From Triplophysa rosa (lineage: Eukaryota; Chordata; Actinopteri; Cypriniformes; Nemacheilidae), in the NCBI RefSeq assembly GCF_024868665.1, contig NC_079893.1, positions 12,903,400 through 12,967,399 on the forward strand: a DNA stretch of 64,000 nucleotides. Reading direction: 5' to 3'. Position numbers and translations under genes: made by a program. Position 1 is the first letter of the stretch, and every line of letters starts with the position of its first letter. Positions 22,461-34,954 of this stretch are shown in pieces. The notes below the pieces were generated by a model that was not told the origin of the DNA, did not search any database, and saw nothing but the letters and a program-made list of their open reading frames with translations.

Positions 22461-22994
22461 CTTTTAGCGCTGGGACCGTGCCATCTATCAGTTTCAAACG
22501 ATCTCAAATCCAGCGTTATATCCATATAACATCCATCACTAAAATGCCTTGAACAAACAAACACACCTCAACTTCTCTCACTATCGTAAGAGTAACGAGC
22601 TGCAGCTGCAGGCCCACAGCACAGCCAATCTTGATGCAGCGCAGCCAATCTTGATGGTAAACGGGTCTTCCTATCGCTTGTCGGTTGACGCGTGGATGGG
22701 CTATTTCTTTCGCCTTGCTGTGGGCGTGCTTTTCTGGGAGAATTGCTCAATAAGTAGTCTCAGCCTCAGACGTCACGCCCACGGACCATTGGCTAAACGT
22801 CTAATGCATAAGGCACACTTTTCACACTTTTCGAAGTCGTCATCTGATTGGTTCAATTTCACAGGATTTCCAGGAGACGTGCGTGTCGCTTTCTTTAATG
22901 GTCTGCCTGGAAACAACACAAAGCCATCTGATCTAAGAAGTAAGCTGTCGTGTTTACAACAGTTGCTAAAAGAATTCATCACGATCGACTAAAC

Positions 22995-24112
22995 CAGGGG
23001 TCACCAACTAGCGGACTCCAGTCCGAATGCGGACCGCGAGATGCGTCCGTCCGGACCTCAAAGCCTTTTGACATAATAAATAAATGAACGCCTAACATTA
23101 TTTTCTAATGCAATCAAATTTATACCAGGCACATCAAGGTCCGCTCAGTAGCAGTTTGGGTCCTACGGCGCCACGGACAGTTAACATATGCGCACTGTTG
23201 CTACGTTCAGACGTCAACACCATGGAGTGAAGAGAGCCGAGACAAACTCACTGCACAGCGCGCAGACGTAGCTCTCAGTTACTGAAAAACAATGTCCTTT
23301 TCAAAAGTTAGAAAAGTTGACGCTGAAAACCATGTTTTCCGAGATGAATGGGTCGAGAGATTTGCATTTATTCTTCCTGCATCAAGATGCACAAGACCGG
23401 TTTGTCTCATTTGCTCGGAGTCTGTTGCGGTTGTCAAAAGTGGAAACCTTAAACGACATTATGAAATTAGACATAGACACTTTGAAGAAACTTGCCCGCA
23501 GCAGTCCGAGGTAAGGACATGGAAATATATTAGCTCAAAGCCCAGTAGTAGTGATCTACACGGGTCCTCACTTACCGCCCAACAATGAGCATATGAATGT
23601 TCCCAAGAATACAGTGGATCTTAGGAAAACATAACAAGCCCTTTACTGATGGGAAAATAGTAAGAGTGCATGGAGGCTGTGTGTGAAACACTTTTAGAAG
23701 GAAAATAAAGACATGAACTAAAAGAAAATATTAAACAAACCCCCCTTTCAGCTGCAACAACCACAAGAAGAGCTGAAATGTTATCAGAGGATGTTCAGTC
23801 ACAACTTGATGCTGCTATTTGTTAATCTCTGTTCAGCAGAAAACAACACTTTAGTTTTCTTTTAAAGTTGTTAATGTTGAAATGAATGTATGTTCAGTGC
23901 AGGTTTAGAGATTAGGGCATTTTGCACATTTTCCTTCATTATATTGTTGTCAGACATTGTAATGCCGTTGCATAGATATGAAAAGACATGTTTATTTCTT
24001 TGGTCTGCCAAAAACCATAAATTCATGTTTTTAGGTATTTAATTGTCCGGACCTCGGCTGGTAAGGAGGGTTCGTTTACTGGACCTCAAGCGATTTTAGT
24101 TGAAGACTCCTG
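22995..24112 (+). mobile_element. hAT transposon derivative, 1118 bp, perfect 8-bp target duplication
   Basis: The flanks GACTAAAC (22987-22994 and 24113-24120) are identical. The termini CAGGGGTCACCAAC and, inverted, CAGGAGTCTTCAAC match 11 of 14. Only an N-terminal zinc-finger ORF remains inside; the catalytic domain has been lost, so the copy depends on a full-length relative. Confidence 0.9.
23292..23588 (+). pseudogene. N-terminal zinc-finger part of an hAT transposase
   Basis: A 98-codon frame starting MSFSKVRKVDAENHVFRDEW, with RPVCLICSESVAVVKSGNLK and RHYEIRHRHF. This gives a C-x2-C...H-x4-H finger like the N-terminus of teleost GTF2IRD2/EPM2AIP1-type hAT proteins. The C-terminal transposase core is absent. 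The frame is still open, so a short DNA-binding peptide could in principle be made, but no evidence of expression is visible. Confidence 0.65.
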
Positions 24113-24564
24113 GACTAAACGCTTAATTCTTAAAACTATGCGAGGTTCACGGCATAAACTTATAATCATTTTGTTGCTGTTAACTTTTGACACGTTCGTG
24201 AATGTACACCGGTCTGTTACTGCGGGGACATTTCCATGCCTCTAAACATGATGAACACAAAAATGAAACGTGATTGGTTGCTTTACCTGTCAGTCGTGAA
24301 GTATGAAGTATAACGGTCTGGCTACGCGAGACTACCCAATAACGGACTAATAAAAGTTGTTACGAAACAGATTTTCATGTTCAAAAAAAACTTTCCGAAA
24401 TCTATACGAATGCTGGGGGAGTGTATCAAGCACAGAAATACTACGTCATACGTCCAACTCGGTTTTTGACAAGTTGACCATGTCAAGCATGAGAAGACAG
24501 CACGTTTAACATTGTAAAGAAGTCAGAATGCATGAAACACAGTTGCACATCCCCTTTAAGAACA

Positions 24565-25578
24565 AATGGTGCTAACAAATAAAGTGCTAAGTTTGTTACA
24601 AACTAGTAGTAGCATCTAGTGTGGAGTTTATGTTCCAATTAAACAGACATTCAATGCAAGCAACTACACTGTTGCCTTAAAAAAAATAGAGGAGTCCTGT
24701 TTGTACTACTAATAGGGCCAGAATTCAGACGTGGTGTACGCCCTCTGTCTGAGAGTTGGCAAGCCTGGTGCAAACAAGTAGGCATCAGTGGGCATTCAGT
24801 AAGGCTGAGCGTGGGCAAGAGTCTTACTGGAATAAACCACAGGGCTATATTTCTGTCTGACTGCGTCACTGTGCAAACCTACATTATTTATGAACAACCT
24901 TAAATGAGAGACTTCTCTCTGGGTGGGACGCAAAACCAACTTGCTCCGACGTTACATAACCGTGGACGGTCAAATGATGTGTCAGTCCGTGTTAAGGGAT
25001 GATGACCGCCTCACAGCACCTTAATCCAATTTTCTTTTTACCTTGCAGACTGGCTACACTAAATATATGGCCGCTATAAAGCACAGCATTACACTGTGAC
25101 TGAGGAGAGAGCAGGCAGGGGGAGGTAATGCAGAACGAGGAACACATACACAAGTAATGGGCGGAGAGCTTTCTCCAGTATTTTAGAGCAGCAGGGTGCT
25201 TTACTGATGTGTTAATGCCATGAAGGAGACAAATGAGGCCACAAGGCGACACGGAACAAGAACCCTGTTGTAAAGAGCAGAGCAGAGTGTACAGGAGCCC
25301 CTGCTTAGCTGAACAACAGCACAGGAAGCCAGGCCTGCCAAACACAAAGGCTGTTTATTTACGCTAATGTCAACCAATCGTGAATACAGAAATAAATACA
25401 CTACTCTAGCAGGAGACAAACAAGGTTAAATAATGACTAGCAAGGATATGCTAAAAGAAATTGAAATATGCCATTAGCTACAGGCTATACTGTATAATGG
25501 TTCAACAACATAGTACATTCATATTAAGTCGAAAATGGATTATGAGAAAACAAATACACAATACAAAAAAGGTGCCTC
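24565..25578. other. unassigned non-coding stretch
   Basis: No supported gene. The open frames at 24992-25419 on the minus strand have no motifs and overlap each other. Confidence 0.35.
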
Positions 25579-25579
25579 A

Positions 25580-25775
25580 CAAGGTTCTTTGATGCCATAG
25601 AAGAACCTTTTGGTTCCATAAAGAACCTTTAACATTTGAATAAACTCTGTTTCACAAAAGGTTCTTTGTGGTGAAAAAAGGTTCTTCAGATATAAAAAAG
25701 TAAGGAAGAGATGGTTCTTCTAAGAATGGTTCTTTGTGGAACCAAAAATGGTTCTACTATGGCATCGCTGTGAAG
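25580..25775. mobile_element. MITE (GGTTCTTT family), copy 2
   Basis: GATGCCATAGAAGAACCTTT at the left and GGTTCTACTATGGCATCGC at the right are inverted. The inside is filled with alternating GGTTCTTTGTGG/CCATAAAGAACC units. Related to 13660-13800. Confidence 0.75.
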
Positions 25776-26295
25776 ATTCGAACATTTGAAAAATGGAAGC
25801 AAACAAAGATATAGTTGATGTTTTCCAGTAGTATTTATTTATTGTTTGCTTTATTTATTTTTACCTAACAGCCATTACAAAATAATTTACAAACAGGACA
25901 TAATGGTGAAATCTGTGTTTGGATACTACAATTACAAAAAAAAATAAAGACAAGGTAGTAAAAAAGTTAAAAATTGGTTGTAAAAATTATGATAATCTGC
26001 CTATAGTTTAAAAACTACAAAACTGCTAAAGGAAACAAAAGATCTGTCCAGTTGGACTTTTATGTTTGTGACAACTAGCCCCCCACTGTAAAAAACAACT
26101 ATAGGATTTATTTTTTTGTGTACGTTTTTTTAAGTAAAATTTACATAACAATTTTGGGTGAAGTTTTTTCACACTGTCTTTAAGTCAATTTTACTTATTT
26201 TTTGTGTCAAGTTTTTGCACACAGTTTAACTGTGTGTAATTTTTCCACATATTTACAGTGCAGTTTCCCTTATTCCATATCAGTGGCTTATGCCT

Positions 26296-26455
26296 TGAGC
26301 TTTCCTGTGGCTCAGTGGTTAGAGCATGGCTTTAGCAACATCAAGGTCATGGGTTCAATCCCAGAGATTGCACATACTTAGAAACAAAATGTATAGTATA
26401 ATGCAATATAAGTTGCTTTTGATAAAAGCGTCTGCCAAATGAATAAATGTAAATT
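26296..26455 (+). repeat. tRNA-derived SINE (cyprinid type)
   Basis: A-box TGGCTCAGTGGTTAGAG, B-box GGGTTCAATCCC, and a tail with GATAAAAGCGTCTGCC then AAATGAATAAATGTAAA shared with L2-like LINEs, which would supply the mobilising machinery. About 160 bp and slightly diverged. The class is common in cyprinid fish. Confidence 0.85.
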
Positions 26456-26459
26456 TCCC

Positions 26460-29400
26460 ACATACCTCATTTTAAAAATAAATTCTTTAACAATCCATTA
26501 AAACACACTCTTAAACAGGAAATATGCAGTCACGGTGACAAAAGACACATACTATTTTCTTATCTCACATGTATTATCTCCTCACACTCCAAACTACCCA
26601 TAGACAAGATCACCACACACAGCTGGCCTGACCTCTCTCCAGTAATAACAAGTTATCAACCTCCCACCTGCCTGTTTCTATCTGCAGCTGGAGAGAGAGA
26701 GAGAAAGAGATGCTTTGAGATGCTGTGATAGGAATCGGGAGCATGTGTCTTGAACAGCTGCACCGAGCGTGACGCAGAGGGGAGATAGCTACTCTCCACA
26801 GGTGACACAAAAAACTTCAGAGAGCTGCCACACAATGCCTACAGTGGATCACTGTCTCGCCTCTAAAAATGGGCCATGAGATAATGACCTGCCAGTCAAA
26901 GATTTGGGCAGGTAGAAAGGGTGAAGAAAGGAATTGACGTGACATAATAGGGTGGGGGAGAGATAGAGAGAGGAAACCATTGAAACAGAGATAATTGGGG
27001 CCTGAAAATTGGGACAGCTATGCGCTGCAAGATTCACTGAGTCCTGCTGGTACATCAGGTACTTGAAAGCGAGCTCTGGGTTCTCATAAGGGAATAAAAC
27101 ACCATCCATCACCGTTTGAGAGGTCACACACAATTCAGGGTCATCCTCACTTGGAAGACACTGTTACTACACAAGATTACACACCTCTGAGGTCAACACT
27201 GGGAATAAAATTCAAGAATGGTCGAGGATCTAAGCTTAACATAAGACCTCTGGGTATTCTTCAGTTCATACATGCATGTAGACAAAATAGGTATGATTAA
27301 AATATTAGTTGCACATAAAAACTGAGTAGTTTTTTTGTTTGTCTATCATGGTAAATGTGGCAGTCGCTTTGAATCTATACTGACACCAGTTGTACAAATT
27401 TGATATTCAAAATGAGCAATTTATTCTGGGTTAAAAAAAAATCACTATTTATTAATGTAGCTGTTATGAATGAATGAATGAATGAATGAATGAATGAATG
27501 ATAATTAATCATTAATAGATCATTTATTTATAATAAATAATTAATTGTTAGTGTACCTTATGGAGGCAGAACTGAAATGAAATAAACCACTGTTTTTAAA
27601 CAAAAAATAAAGATATTTTAACAGCAGAACAAATCTGCACAAATCCGGTTTCTATTGGCCCAGGGAGCTTGGCAGAGCCTCTCAAGTGTAGCAAGCAGCA
27701 AACAGAAGAATCCATTTTAATTGTCCTTTATTTAATTGAGTGTAGAGTGTGGCCTTGTACATGACTGACTCGGAAAAGGTCAGATAATCACTGACTGAGA
27801 ATGAAAGATCTTCAGCATTAAACTCAATGTGTGTGAGGACACAGCAACTGAAGAGGTCAGACTAACTTTTCATATAATGACATTTCACCACAGAAGCTGC
27901 TCTTTTATGGTTTGGCTTCATGCATTATTTAATGATAGAATCAATATTGCATATTGTGCTGGTACTGGTAGGTAAGAAGCACAGTGCATGTGCATGTTTT
28001 TGTTTGTTTGTTTCTCTGTAAGTTATGTACTGTATGATGGTCATATTCAACAAAACGCTGTCAGAAAGTCAGGTCTCCTTCCTTTTGAAATTTTGATATT
28101 TAATAGCTTGCAATGTAGGGTACCCCTTTGGCGTCGTTTTTTGACGAACAAGGAACTGCGTTGCTGTTTTCTAAATGCTCCAGACCGAGATGCGTGCAAT
28201 TCTTAGCATTTCATAATTATTTATGTATATTTTGTAGCACCTAACCCCAACCTCACCCTAACCCTAACCACTTCTCAGCCATATAAAACACAGCACGCGA
28301 ATAAAAGTACAGTCACAGGTACAGGTATTTATTCCACAAACTGACCAAAAGCATTACAAAATATAACAAACAACTCGTTTCGAAGACCTTTTTGCACCAA
28401 AGCCGTACGATAATTTCACATGAAGATGCCGTGCGTGTCTGTGAATGCATGAGGTCGGCACCCATTTAAGGATAAACCAGAACAGCTAGATGCAGTCGGT
28501 TGTGGGAGCTGTCGGTACACGATCCGGTATGCCTGCACGATCCGTCCGCGCGTGCGCATAATGACGTAGTAGAAAACATGCATGCGCAAATGATAATTCT
28601 GTTTTGCGACAATTTACGACACTGCACGATCTGTTCCACGCTTGCGCACCTTTGTACCGCGACTTTCACTACTGTCCACCTCTGGTCTCATATCACTTCT
28701 GCACACTATGCGTTCTTTCAAGTCATTTCCATTGTCATTTTTAAATACTCTGTAACGTTTCCCCAGACTTGTTTGTAGTTCTTTCTTCATGTAAGTGCAG
28801 ATAGTCTAGGCAGAAATGCATATTATGTTCCTTATTGTCTTCTGTAAACACCATTGAAGGGATTATTTTCCTCATTTAGATTATATAGATAGAAATATTA
28901 GCCTATGTAGACCCATACTAATACAAAATTACTCAATTTAAAGTTAACTAATATTAGAAGCTTTTAATAAAAAAACGACACAAACCGTCTTTGACAATAC
29001 TACTGACCTCAGATCGAAACACAGCAAGTTAAGTAGGCCTAATGCCATACAGCAATGAATCGCAAAGGGGAGTATGGAGGAAACTGAAGGTTTGCAGTGA
29101 CAGAAAGACTAGACTTTACTCCACATGTAACCAAAATCGTGTATGTTCATGTAACAACTCCTTTATTATTTTGGATTAACAACCACGTAAACACATCGTA
29201 ATGCATAGCGTAAGATACATTTAAAAACATCAAAATAGACCCGCCGTGAACTGTTAAATGAAAAACACAATGTAGCCTACAAAAATATCCCGCCAGTTGT
29301 GCCGCCTGAGTCCACACTTGGTGACGTCAGGAAGTGCAGACCTATAGGGCACTAGGCACGACTCCACAAGGGTACATGGGAGCGCATTTTGGGACAGACT

Positions 29401-29840
29401 TGAGGTCATCACACCGGAAAGAGCAAGCGGTGCTTTCTAATCACTCTCGAGGTACTTTGTTGTCATACACTGATCAGTCTGCGCAGCACCTCGTGAAGTC
29501 GACCACACTTGTCGTCCCATTGTAGTTATTTGGGACTGGAGCTGCCGGTTTTTATTGTTCAGTATTTCATATGTTGATATACCACCCGAGCATTATACAA
29601 TAGATACTTATGTTTGTAATGCATTAATTTGTCATGACGTAAATGCAACTGCTTATGTATATGTATTTATTTGTATACACTATTCTTCTGTATACACTTA
29701 ATATGCATATATGTTGATATTTAATATTTCTCTATAATACAGAAGCTGTGTTGTTCAGCTTTACAGAGCCCAGAGACAACTAGATATAGATCTACAACAA
29801 AACATGGCTTATTAGCTTAAGTAAGAAAATGCACTGCATT
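26460..29840. other. gene-free stretch with simple repeats
   Basis: (GAAT)n lies at about 27470-27500. A CCCTAACCCTAACC run (two telomere-type units) lies near 28256. A CpG-richer block at about 28490-28680 has repeated CGATCCG and TGCGCA words. No gene is supported. Confidence 0.4.
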
Positions 29841-29844
29841 AAAA

Positions 29845-29940
29845 CTCTCTGGATGGGTTAAATGCAGAGGTCACATTTCGTTGCCTTGTACTTGTACATG
29901 TGCAATGACAATAAATTGAATCTAAATCTAAATCTAAAAT
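29845..29940 (+). repeat. SINE 3' part
   Basis: CTCTGGATGGGTTAAATGCA then GAGGTCACATTTCG matches the body of the SINE at 54.6 kb. The following GCAATGACAATAAATTGAAT and repeated TCTAAA form the tail. The tRNA head is missing. Confidence 0.65.
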
Positions 29941-31105
29941 CTAAAAAAATCTAAAAGTTTTTATTCTTGAATAGCTGGCTTAATAGAAAATAAATAAGCA
30001 ATAATATGAACAAGTAACTAATTAATAAATTAATTTTGAATTTTATCAAAACATACATTTAAAAATGTATCCGTCATGTTTACGTATATGTCTGACATCC
30101 ACGACACTCCTCCCATCCGTTCTGTGATTGGGCGCTCGCAAGGATTCCTGGGTAGGGGACTTCAGTGGAGTCTGCGTCAATGAGGGCTTCCTGGGTAGGG
30201 GACTTATGAGAATGAAATCTTTCTGCATTTTTACATTTTCAAATAAACATCACTTTGATTTATACAGTTTGATTTATAAGCAGTTTTTCATTCATTCATA
30301 TAATTGCATTATTTTACATTAGACAACAAAGTAAAAGATAGAATCCTCCTCTATAATCATTCTGCAGGCTTTTGTGATAGTGTCCAGTAGGCAGAAAAGT
30401 CCCTCAACATTGTCAGCTGTTGTCCAGGGGTCTGCTGACACCATCAGATTTACTGCCTGCAGGGTTGCCCAAAGATTGCAGACGTTTCAATACACACAAA
30501 CATCACTCCTTCCAGGAAAGATGGTACACACACAGAGAGAGAAATTACATGTACGTTCTGGTCCAGTCTAGACATGTTTTAAGATCATATTCTAGAGCGA
30601 GCTGTGTCTTGATATATAGACAGTTGGAACCTCCCCCTTACATAAACAGTCAGAGGTATGTGTTTAGATATGCCTCTTTGATAACAAACAGCAAAACGTC
30701 TTTTGTGTGTAGTTTCGTTTAGAGGAAGGAGAGATTAATGTGTTGATTGAGTAGCAGTCACAGTCTATGATTTACGTAACATATCTCTGACGATGGCATC
30801 ATTGGATATACATGCAGCATAATGGAAACCAAAGAATTAACACTACTGAACTTTTGATCCAAGGCATATGCATATGTTTAGTTTTGTAGATAAAAATAAA
30901 ACTACGGAAACATATTAGTGTCCTTCATTACAAAACTAAAAATTTTAAATACATTTTTAAATGCATGACTTGAATAAATCATGCCAGGGTGAGATGTCAA
31001 GAAATTGGCTGATGGCCAGGAGAACATTTTTGCACATTTTAGGCAAAGGGTGACTATTGAAGATACTTAAATATTACATTTGATTTTTTATTAGTCAAAA
31101 ACATG
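29941..31105. other. AT-rich stretch with a short direct repeat
   Basis: TTCCTGGGTAGGGGACTT occurs twice (about 30145 and 30189), about 44 bp apart. No gene supported. Confidence 0.35.
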
Positions 31106-31107
31106 AT

Positions 31108-31334
31108 GGGGCGGTTTAAAACTAATCCCAGATTAAATTCATTGTTACAGGTGTCATGATTGAAAACTACTTGCACTGACATTTTAAAATATGTCAGAGT
31201 GATTGATTTGTCTCAAGATGTACACCAGTAATGTTTTTTTTTGTAAACTATGTTTTTGAAAACAATTTAAATATACTCATTTAACTAAAGCCTAGTCCTG
31301 GTTTAAAATAATCCCTGTCCGGGAAACCACCCCA
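31108..31334. mobile_element. small MITE
   Basis: GGGGCGGTTTAAAACTAATCCC at the left pairs in inverse orientation with GGATTATTTTAAACCAGGAC and GGGGTGGTTTCCCGG at the right. The left end lacks the CCCGGACAGG part. No firm target duplication. Confidence 0.55.
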
Positions 31335-33615
31335 ATAAATTTATTCTAAAATGTGGAGATTACTATAAATAAGATAGTGAGCCTAAACTTTTGAACAGTC
31401 CATTGTGTATTTCATTTTCTTACAGATTCATGAGTTACATGCAGTATATATTACAAATATAAATTAACATTACATTTATTTATAAACAATGCACTTTTAT
31501 TATTTCCTGGACCTACAGGACGCTTGTGGAAAGACTGTCTGACAGGTAAAGCAAACATGTGTTATTGTTTATAAGTGCCATTTAGAGTGTTTGTGAATGA
31601 ATAGAATGGAATTTTTGAGTTAAAGTAACTAAATTGAAACAGAACACTTTTATTTAGATTGTCTAAAGATTTAGCATCTGTGGGCTCTGACAGAAAAGGC
31701 GACAGTAAACTCATGGGCCACCTAATGCTAAATGCACATTTCTTCCTCAAAACACTTCAAATACATAGACTGAATCAAACGTAATTGTTCTTTTAAGAAA
31801 TAAAAGAGATGCAAATAAAACCCTTACAGTCAGTTCACATTTGACTGTTCTAATGTTATTTAATCAGACTATTCAATTCAATAAAGGGCTTCATGGTTTG
31901 AAAGCCAGCTGGTGAATCCTTAAATCATGTAAATTATTTCTCACCGTTAGAAGAGTGCTTTTAAAAGAGAGCTGTGTGTAGACTGAATGTTAATGTGAAT
32001 AGACTCCAGTGCTAATGTTTGATGCTGGATGTATAATGTTTGATTAGGATGAAGCGGTAGACACTATTATGTGAAGTGCTGTTGTTTGTTGTGTGGTTTA
32101 CTGGAAATGTATTCCAACAGATTCCAGCAACTAACTATGAAAGTGATTTAAAGAGCATGTGATGTGTTTCTGTTCCTGATGCACTTTAAAAACTTAGTTT
32201 ATGACAAGTTCTAGATATTAGATTAGATCCACTTTGGAAATAAAAGCCCAATGTAATGTCCATTGACAACCACTTTAATTCTCAAAATTATTCAGAATGT
32301 TGAAGATATGAGAACTTTCCCTCTACCTGAAAATAATTCCTGTATGTGGCATCAATGGGATTTTTTAAATAGAAAAAATGTGACAGTCGTGTTTTGATTG
32401 ACATTCAAAGGTGGGCTGTTTTCATGCCTGCCCCATTTTTTTGAGATGTAATTTTCACATTTCTATTGGGAATGCTTTGATCAGCTCCTATCAAAACACA
32501 TTACTATGCACACGGCTAGAGACAATGACGTTATCACATCATCTGGAGCTTCTTCACGGACTTCAACTTAACCAACAATAGCAGCACAGTTTCAGTGTAT
32601 CCATATAAAACAAAGAATAAAGATACAGAGAATGATGTAAGAAATGTTGAAAAGAAGCCTATTTTTCATAGTTCATTCTTTAATTTATATTTCATTGGCT
32701 GTTCATGTGTTTCTTTCTGATGTCCATGTTATGGGGATTCTGGGAAAAAGGGGAAGAAATTTTATTAAAGTCACAAAAAATGAATGGTAAAAATGAACAA
32801 TATTTATTTGTTTAAGTATAATATTGCAATGTTCAGCATGCCATTAAAAAAAATCCAGAAGCCTTTGCACTCAGATATACATCACATTTCTGAAAAAAAC
32901 ATTCTTCCTTTTTATCACGACTTCCTTCCTCTACATTTGTCACAAAATATTTTTTCTTTATTACTATACTTTGTAAGTATGATAATGTTCACGAAACATG
33001 TTCAAGTTGCTGTGACTATGTGGTATTACATGTAGATACTGTTATGGAATAAGAAAATAAAGTTGTTTACAGTTTTGACTCGGGTGTGCATTTAATTTAT
33101 TTGTCAAAGATGTTTTCATTTTTTTGCCTGTTTGTTTAGGGACTGGCCAGCTTTTGAGAAAATGTTACAGAACACACGATACAGGACAATGAAAGGTCCC
33201 CCTCTCTCCAGAGACAGTCTATGAAACAGTCATGAGATTGAGTCTTTGTCATAAAACTATTCAAGCAAAAGTTATATTATGATTTTTAAACAGAAACTAA
33301 AGAAGAGCCGATTGGAAAGTTCTCATTCACACTGAATTACAAGTCAATTTAAATGAGTTCATTAATCAAGTGAAACTGAAAATGATGAGTAAAATGATCA
33401 TACCAGAATATAGAGTATGCCAGCTAAAATGTTTTTATTTTGCATGAATATGTTTAGGATATTTTTAGGAATGCTGGGTGTTGTCCTACCATGCATAATA
33501 ATGACATCATTCACAGGGCTTTGAACAAGTATTTGCCCTGTTTCCTGTTCACATATTTCTCCTCCTGAATGGTTTCATATCATTAAATAAAAGTTCTTAT
33601 TAGATGAGAAAAACT
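31335..33615. other. AT-rich gene-free stretch
   Basis: No supported gene or repeat. All open frames are short and AT-driven. Confidence 0.4.
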
Positions 33616-34270
33616 TGTCATGATTCTGCCTCATCATGTCATGTCTTTCTTGGTCTTGTGGCAGGATCGTGGCAGAGCCTCATGTTTTGTGTAGCGAGAG
33701 ACATGCCATTGTTTGTTTTGACACTAACCAGCCGGAATCCAGTCCGGTCCAGCAGCGCCGGCACCCAATCCGGGTCCGGCCGCGGCGCCGGCATCCTGTC
33801 CGTGTCCGCCGGCATCCCGCAGCACCCAGCCGGCTATCCAGCCGGAATCCAGTCCGGTCCAGCAGCGCCGGCACCCAATCCGGGTCCGGCACCGGCATCC
33901 TGTCCGTGTCCGCCAGCATCCCGCCGCATCCAGCCGGCTAACCAGCCGGAATCCAGTCCGGTCCAGCAGCGCCGGCACCCAATCCGGGTCCGGCCGCGGC
34001 GCCGGCAGCCAGTCCATTGCAGCCTGCATCCAGTTGTGCTCTTGTGTTCCCTTGTTTGGACTTCCCCCCTTGGACTCTTGTGCTTCCCCCCCCTTGGATT
34101 CTTGTGTTCCCTCCCCTTGGACTCTTGTGCTCCCCCTTGGACTCTTGTATCCCCTTATTATTTTATCATGGTTCCCTGTTTGTTGGTTAGTGTCACAATC
34201 TGTCTTGTCTTGTTTGTACCTTGAGGAGCACCTGGATGTCGCTACTTAAGGGGGGCCTTCTGTCATGATC
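33616..34270 (+). mobile_element. collapsed LTR retroelement with internal GC-rich minisatellite
   Basis: It begins as an LTR (TGTCATGATTCTGCCTC, 33616). It passes within 115 bp into a GC-rich tandem repeat, then into CTTGGACTCTTGTG units, and ends in a purine tract AAGGGGGG (34248-34255) directly before TGTCATGATC (34261). A purine tract followed by TGTCATG is how the 3' LTR of a Ty3/gypsy-like element starts. All coding domains are gone. Confidence 0.6.
33731..34020 (+). repeat. GC-rich minisatellite, 3 units of 104-110 bp
   Basis: Units start at 33731, 33841 and 33945 with GCCGGAATCCAGTCCGGTCC and continue AGCAGCGCCGGCACCCAATC. The second and third differ by internal deletions. It is extremely CpG-rich against AT-rich flanks and is open in several frames on both strands, simply because it has almost no TA. 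A 206-codon frame (33604-34224) runs through it as Pro/Ser/Gly repeats and is probably not a gene. Confidence 0.85.
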
Positions 34271-34953
34271 CAAAACAAGCATGTTTGGTGTTTATACTAA
34301 ACCAATCGTTTGGAGCACATTTGGTTTTAATTCCACTGATTTGATTAACTTGACCTGTACTTTTCTGGGCTATTACCATAAATCCATTCCTTCGAAACAT
34401 ATGGCCTCTAGCAGGTGAGACTTGTCATGGTTCTACCACTGTATCAAGAAAGACATGACAAGATGAGGCAGAATTATGGCAGAACCTCGTGTTTTGTGTA
34501 GACATGCCATTGTTTGTTTTGACATCTCATGTACTCTCTCTGGTCTCGTCTTTGTCCCCGCCCCTTCGTTTCTTCATTATTGCTTGTTAATGATTTCATG
34601 CCCTGCACCCGTTCCCCTCTTGATTTGATCCCTTTATAATGCCCCTGTGTTTTCTGTCCTGTGCTGGTTCACTGTGATTGTATGGTCAGTTCCTGTGTCT
34701 TGTCAAGTTTAGTCTAGTGTAGTCATTTGTAAATTATGTCAAGTGTTAACTTTAGTCTTGTTTAAGTGTTGGTTAGTCTTAGTCTTAGTCCTGTCTTGTT
34801 ATGTTATTATATTCCCCTGTTTTGTTATTTTACCCCCCTGTGGGTTTTTGGTTTTGTCTTTATTATTATTAAATGTCTTGTTAACCCCTTACCCGCTGTC
34901 TGCACCTGGGTCCTCTATCCTTGTCCCCTTGTCTCACCACTACGATCATGACA
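34270..34953 (+). repeat. duplicated unit, copy 1: 153-bp arm plus solo LTR
   Basis: It consists of CCAAAACAAGCATG...GGTGAGACT (34270-34422) followed by an LTR at 34423-34953 (531 bp). The LTR has a TTTATAATGCCCC promoter-like block near 34635 and ends GATCATGACA. The same order occurs at 36355-37028. Here the left flank is AGACT and the right flank AAACT, so the target duplication has decayed or been lost. Confidence 0.75.
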
Positions 34954-34954
34954 A

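Larger units (their letters stand above)
20355..22480 (-). mobile_element. L2-like LINE, minus strand, with 3' UTR
   Basis: The 3' end is CTTTATTTATATAGCGCTTT seen from the plus strand (about 20382), a common terminus also present at 48.09 kb. A 3' UTR with a CA-rich tract (about 20520-20640) and non-coding repeats spans to about 21500. RT follows at 21510-22140 and endonuclease at 22215-22460. The C-terminal half of RT and the join to the endonuclease are missing, so the element is defective. Confidence 0.65.
22556..24560. repeat. dispersed repeat R1, long copy, split by an hAT element
   Basis: Parts at 22727-22760 and 24330-24555 match 8990-9255 in order. The copy is interrupted at 22995-24112 by an hAT derivative whose 8-bp duplication is intact, so R1 is the older layer. 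Its own ends and class are not clear. Confidence 0.5.

Noticed and set aside
24992..25419. Cys-rich minus-strand ORFs (117 and 72 aa)
   Set aside because: They overlap in different frames with no conserved motif, signal or splice context.
28248..28272. Telomere-like CCCTAACCCTAACC
   Set aside because: Only two units; too short for an interstitial telomere array.
29334..29525. 63-codon plus-strand ORF in a GC-richer patch
   Set aside because: No motif, no promoter or poly(A) signal placement, likely repeat-derived.
33604..34224. 206-codon Pro/Ser/Gly-rich ORF
   Set aside because: Most of it is the GC-rich minisatellite, which is open in several frames on both strands; the start lies in an LTR.
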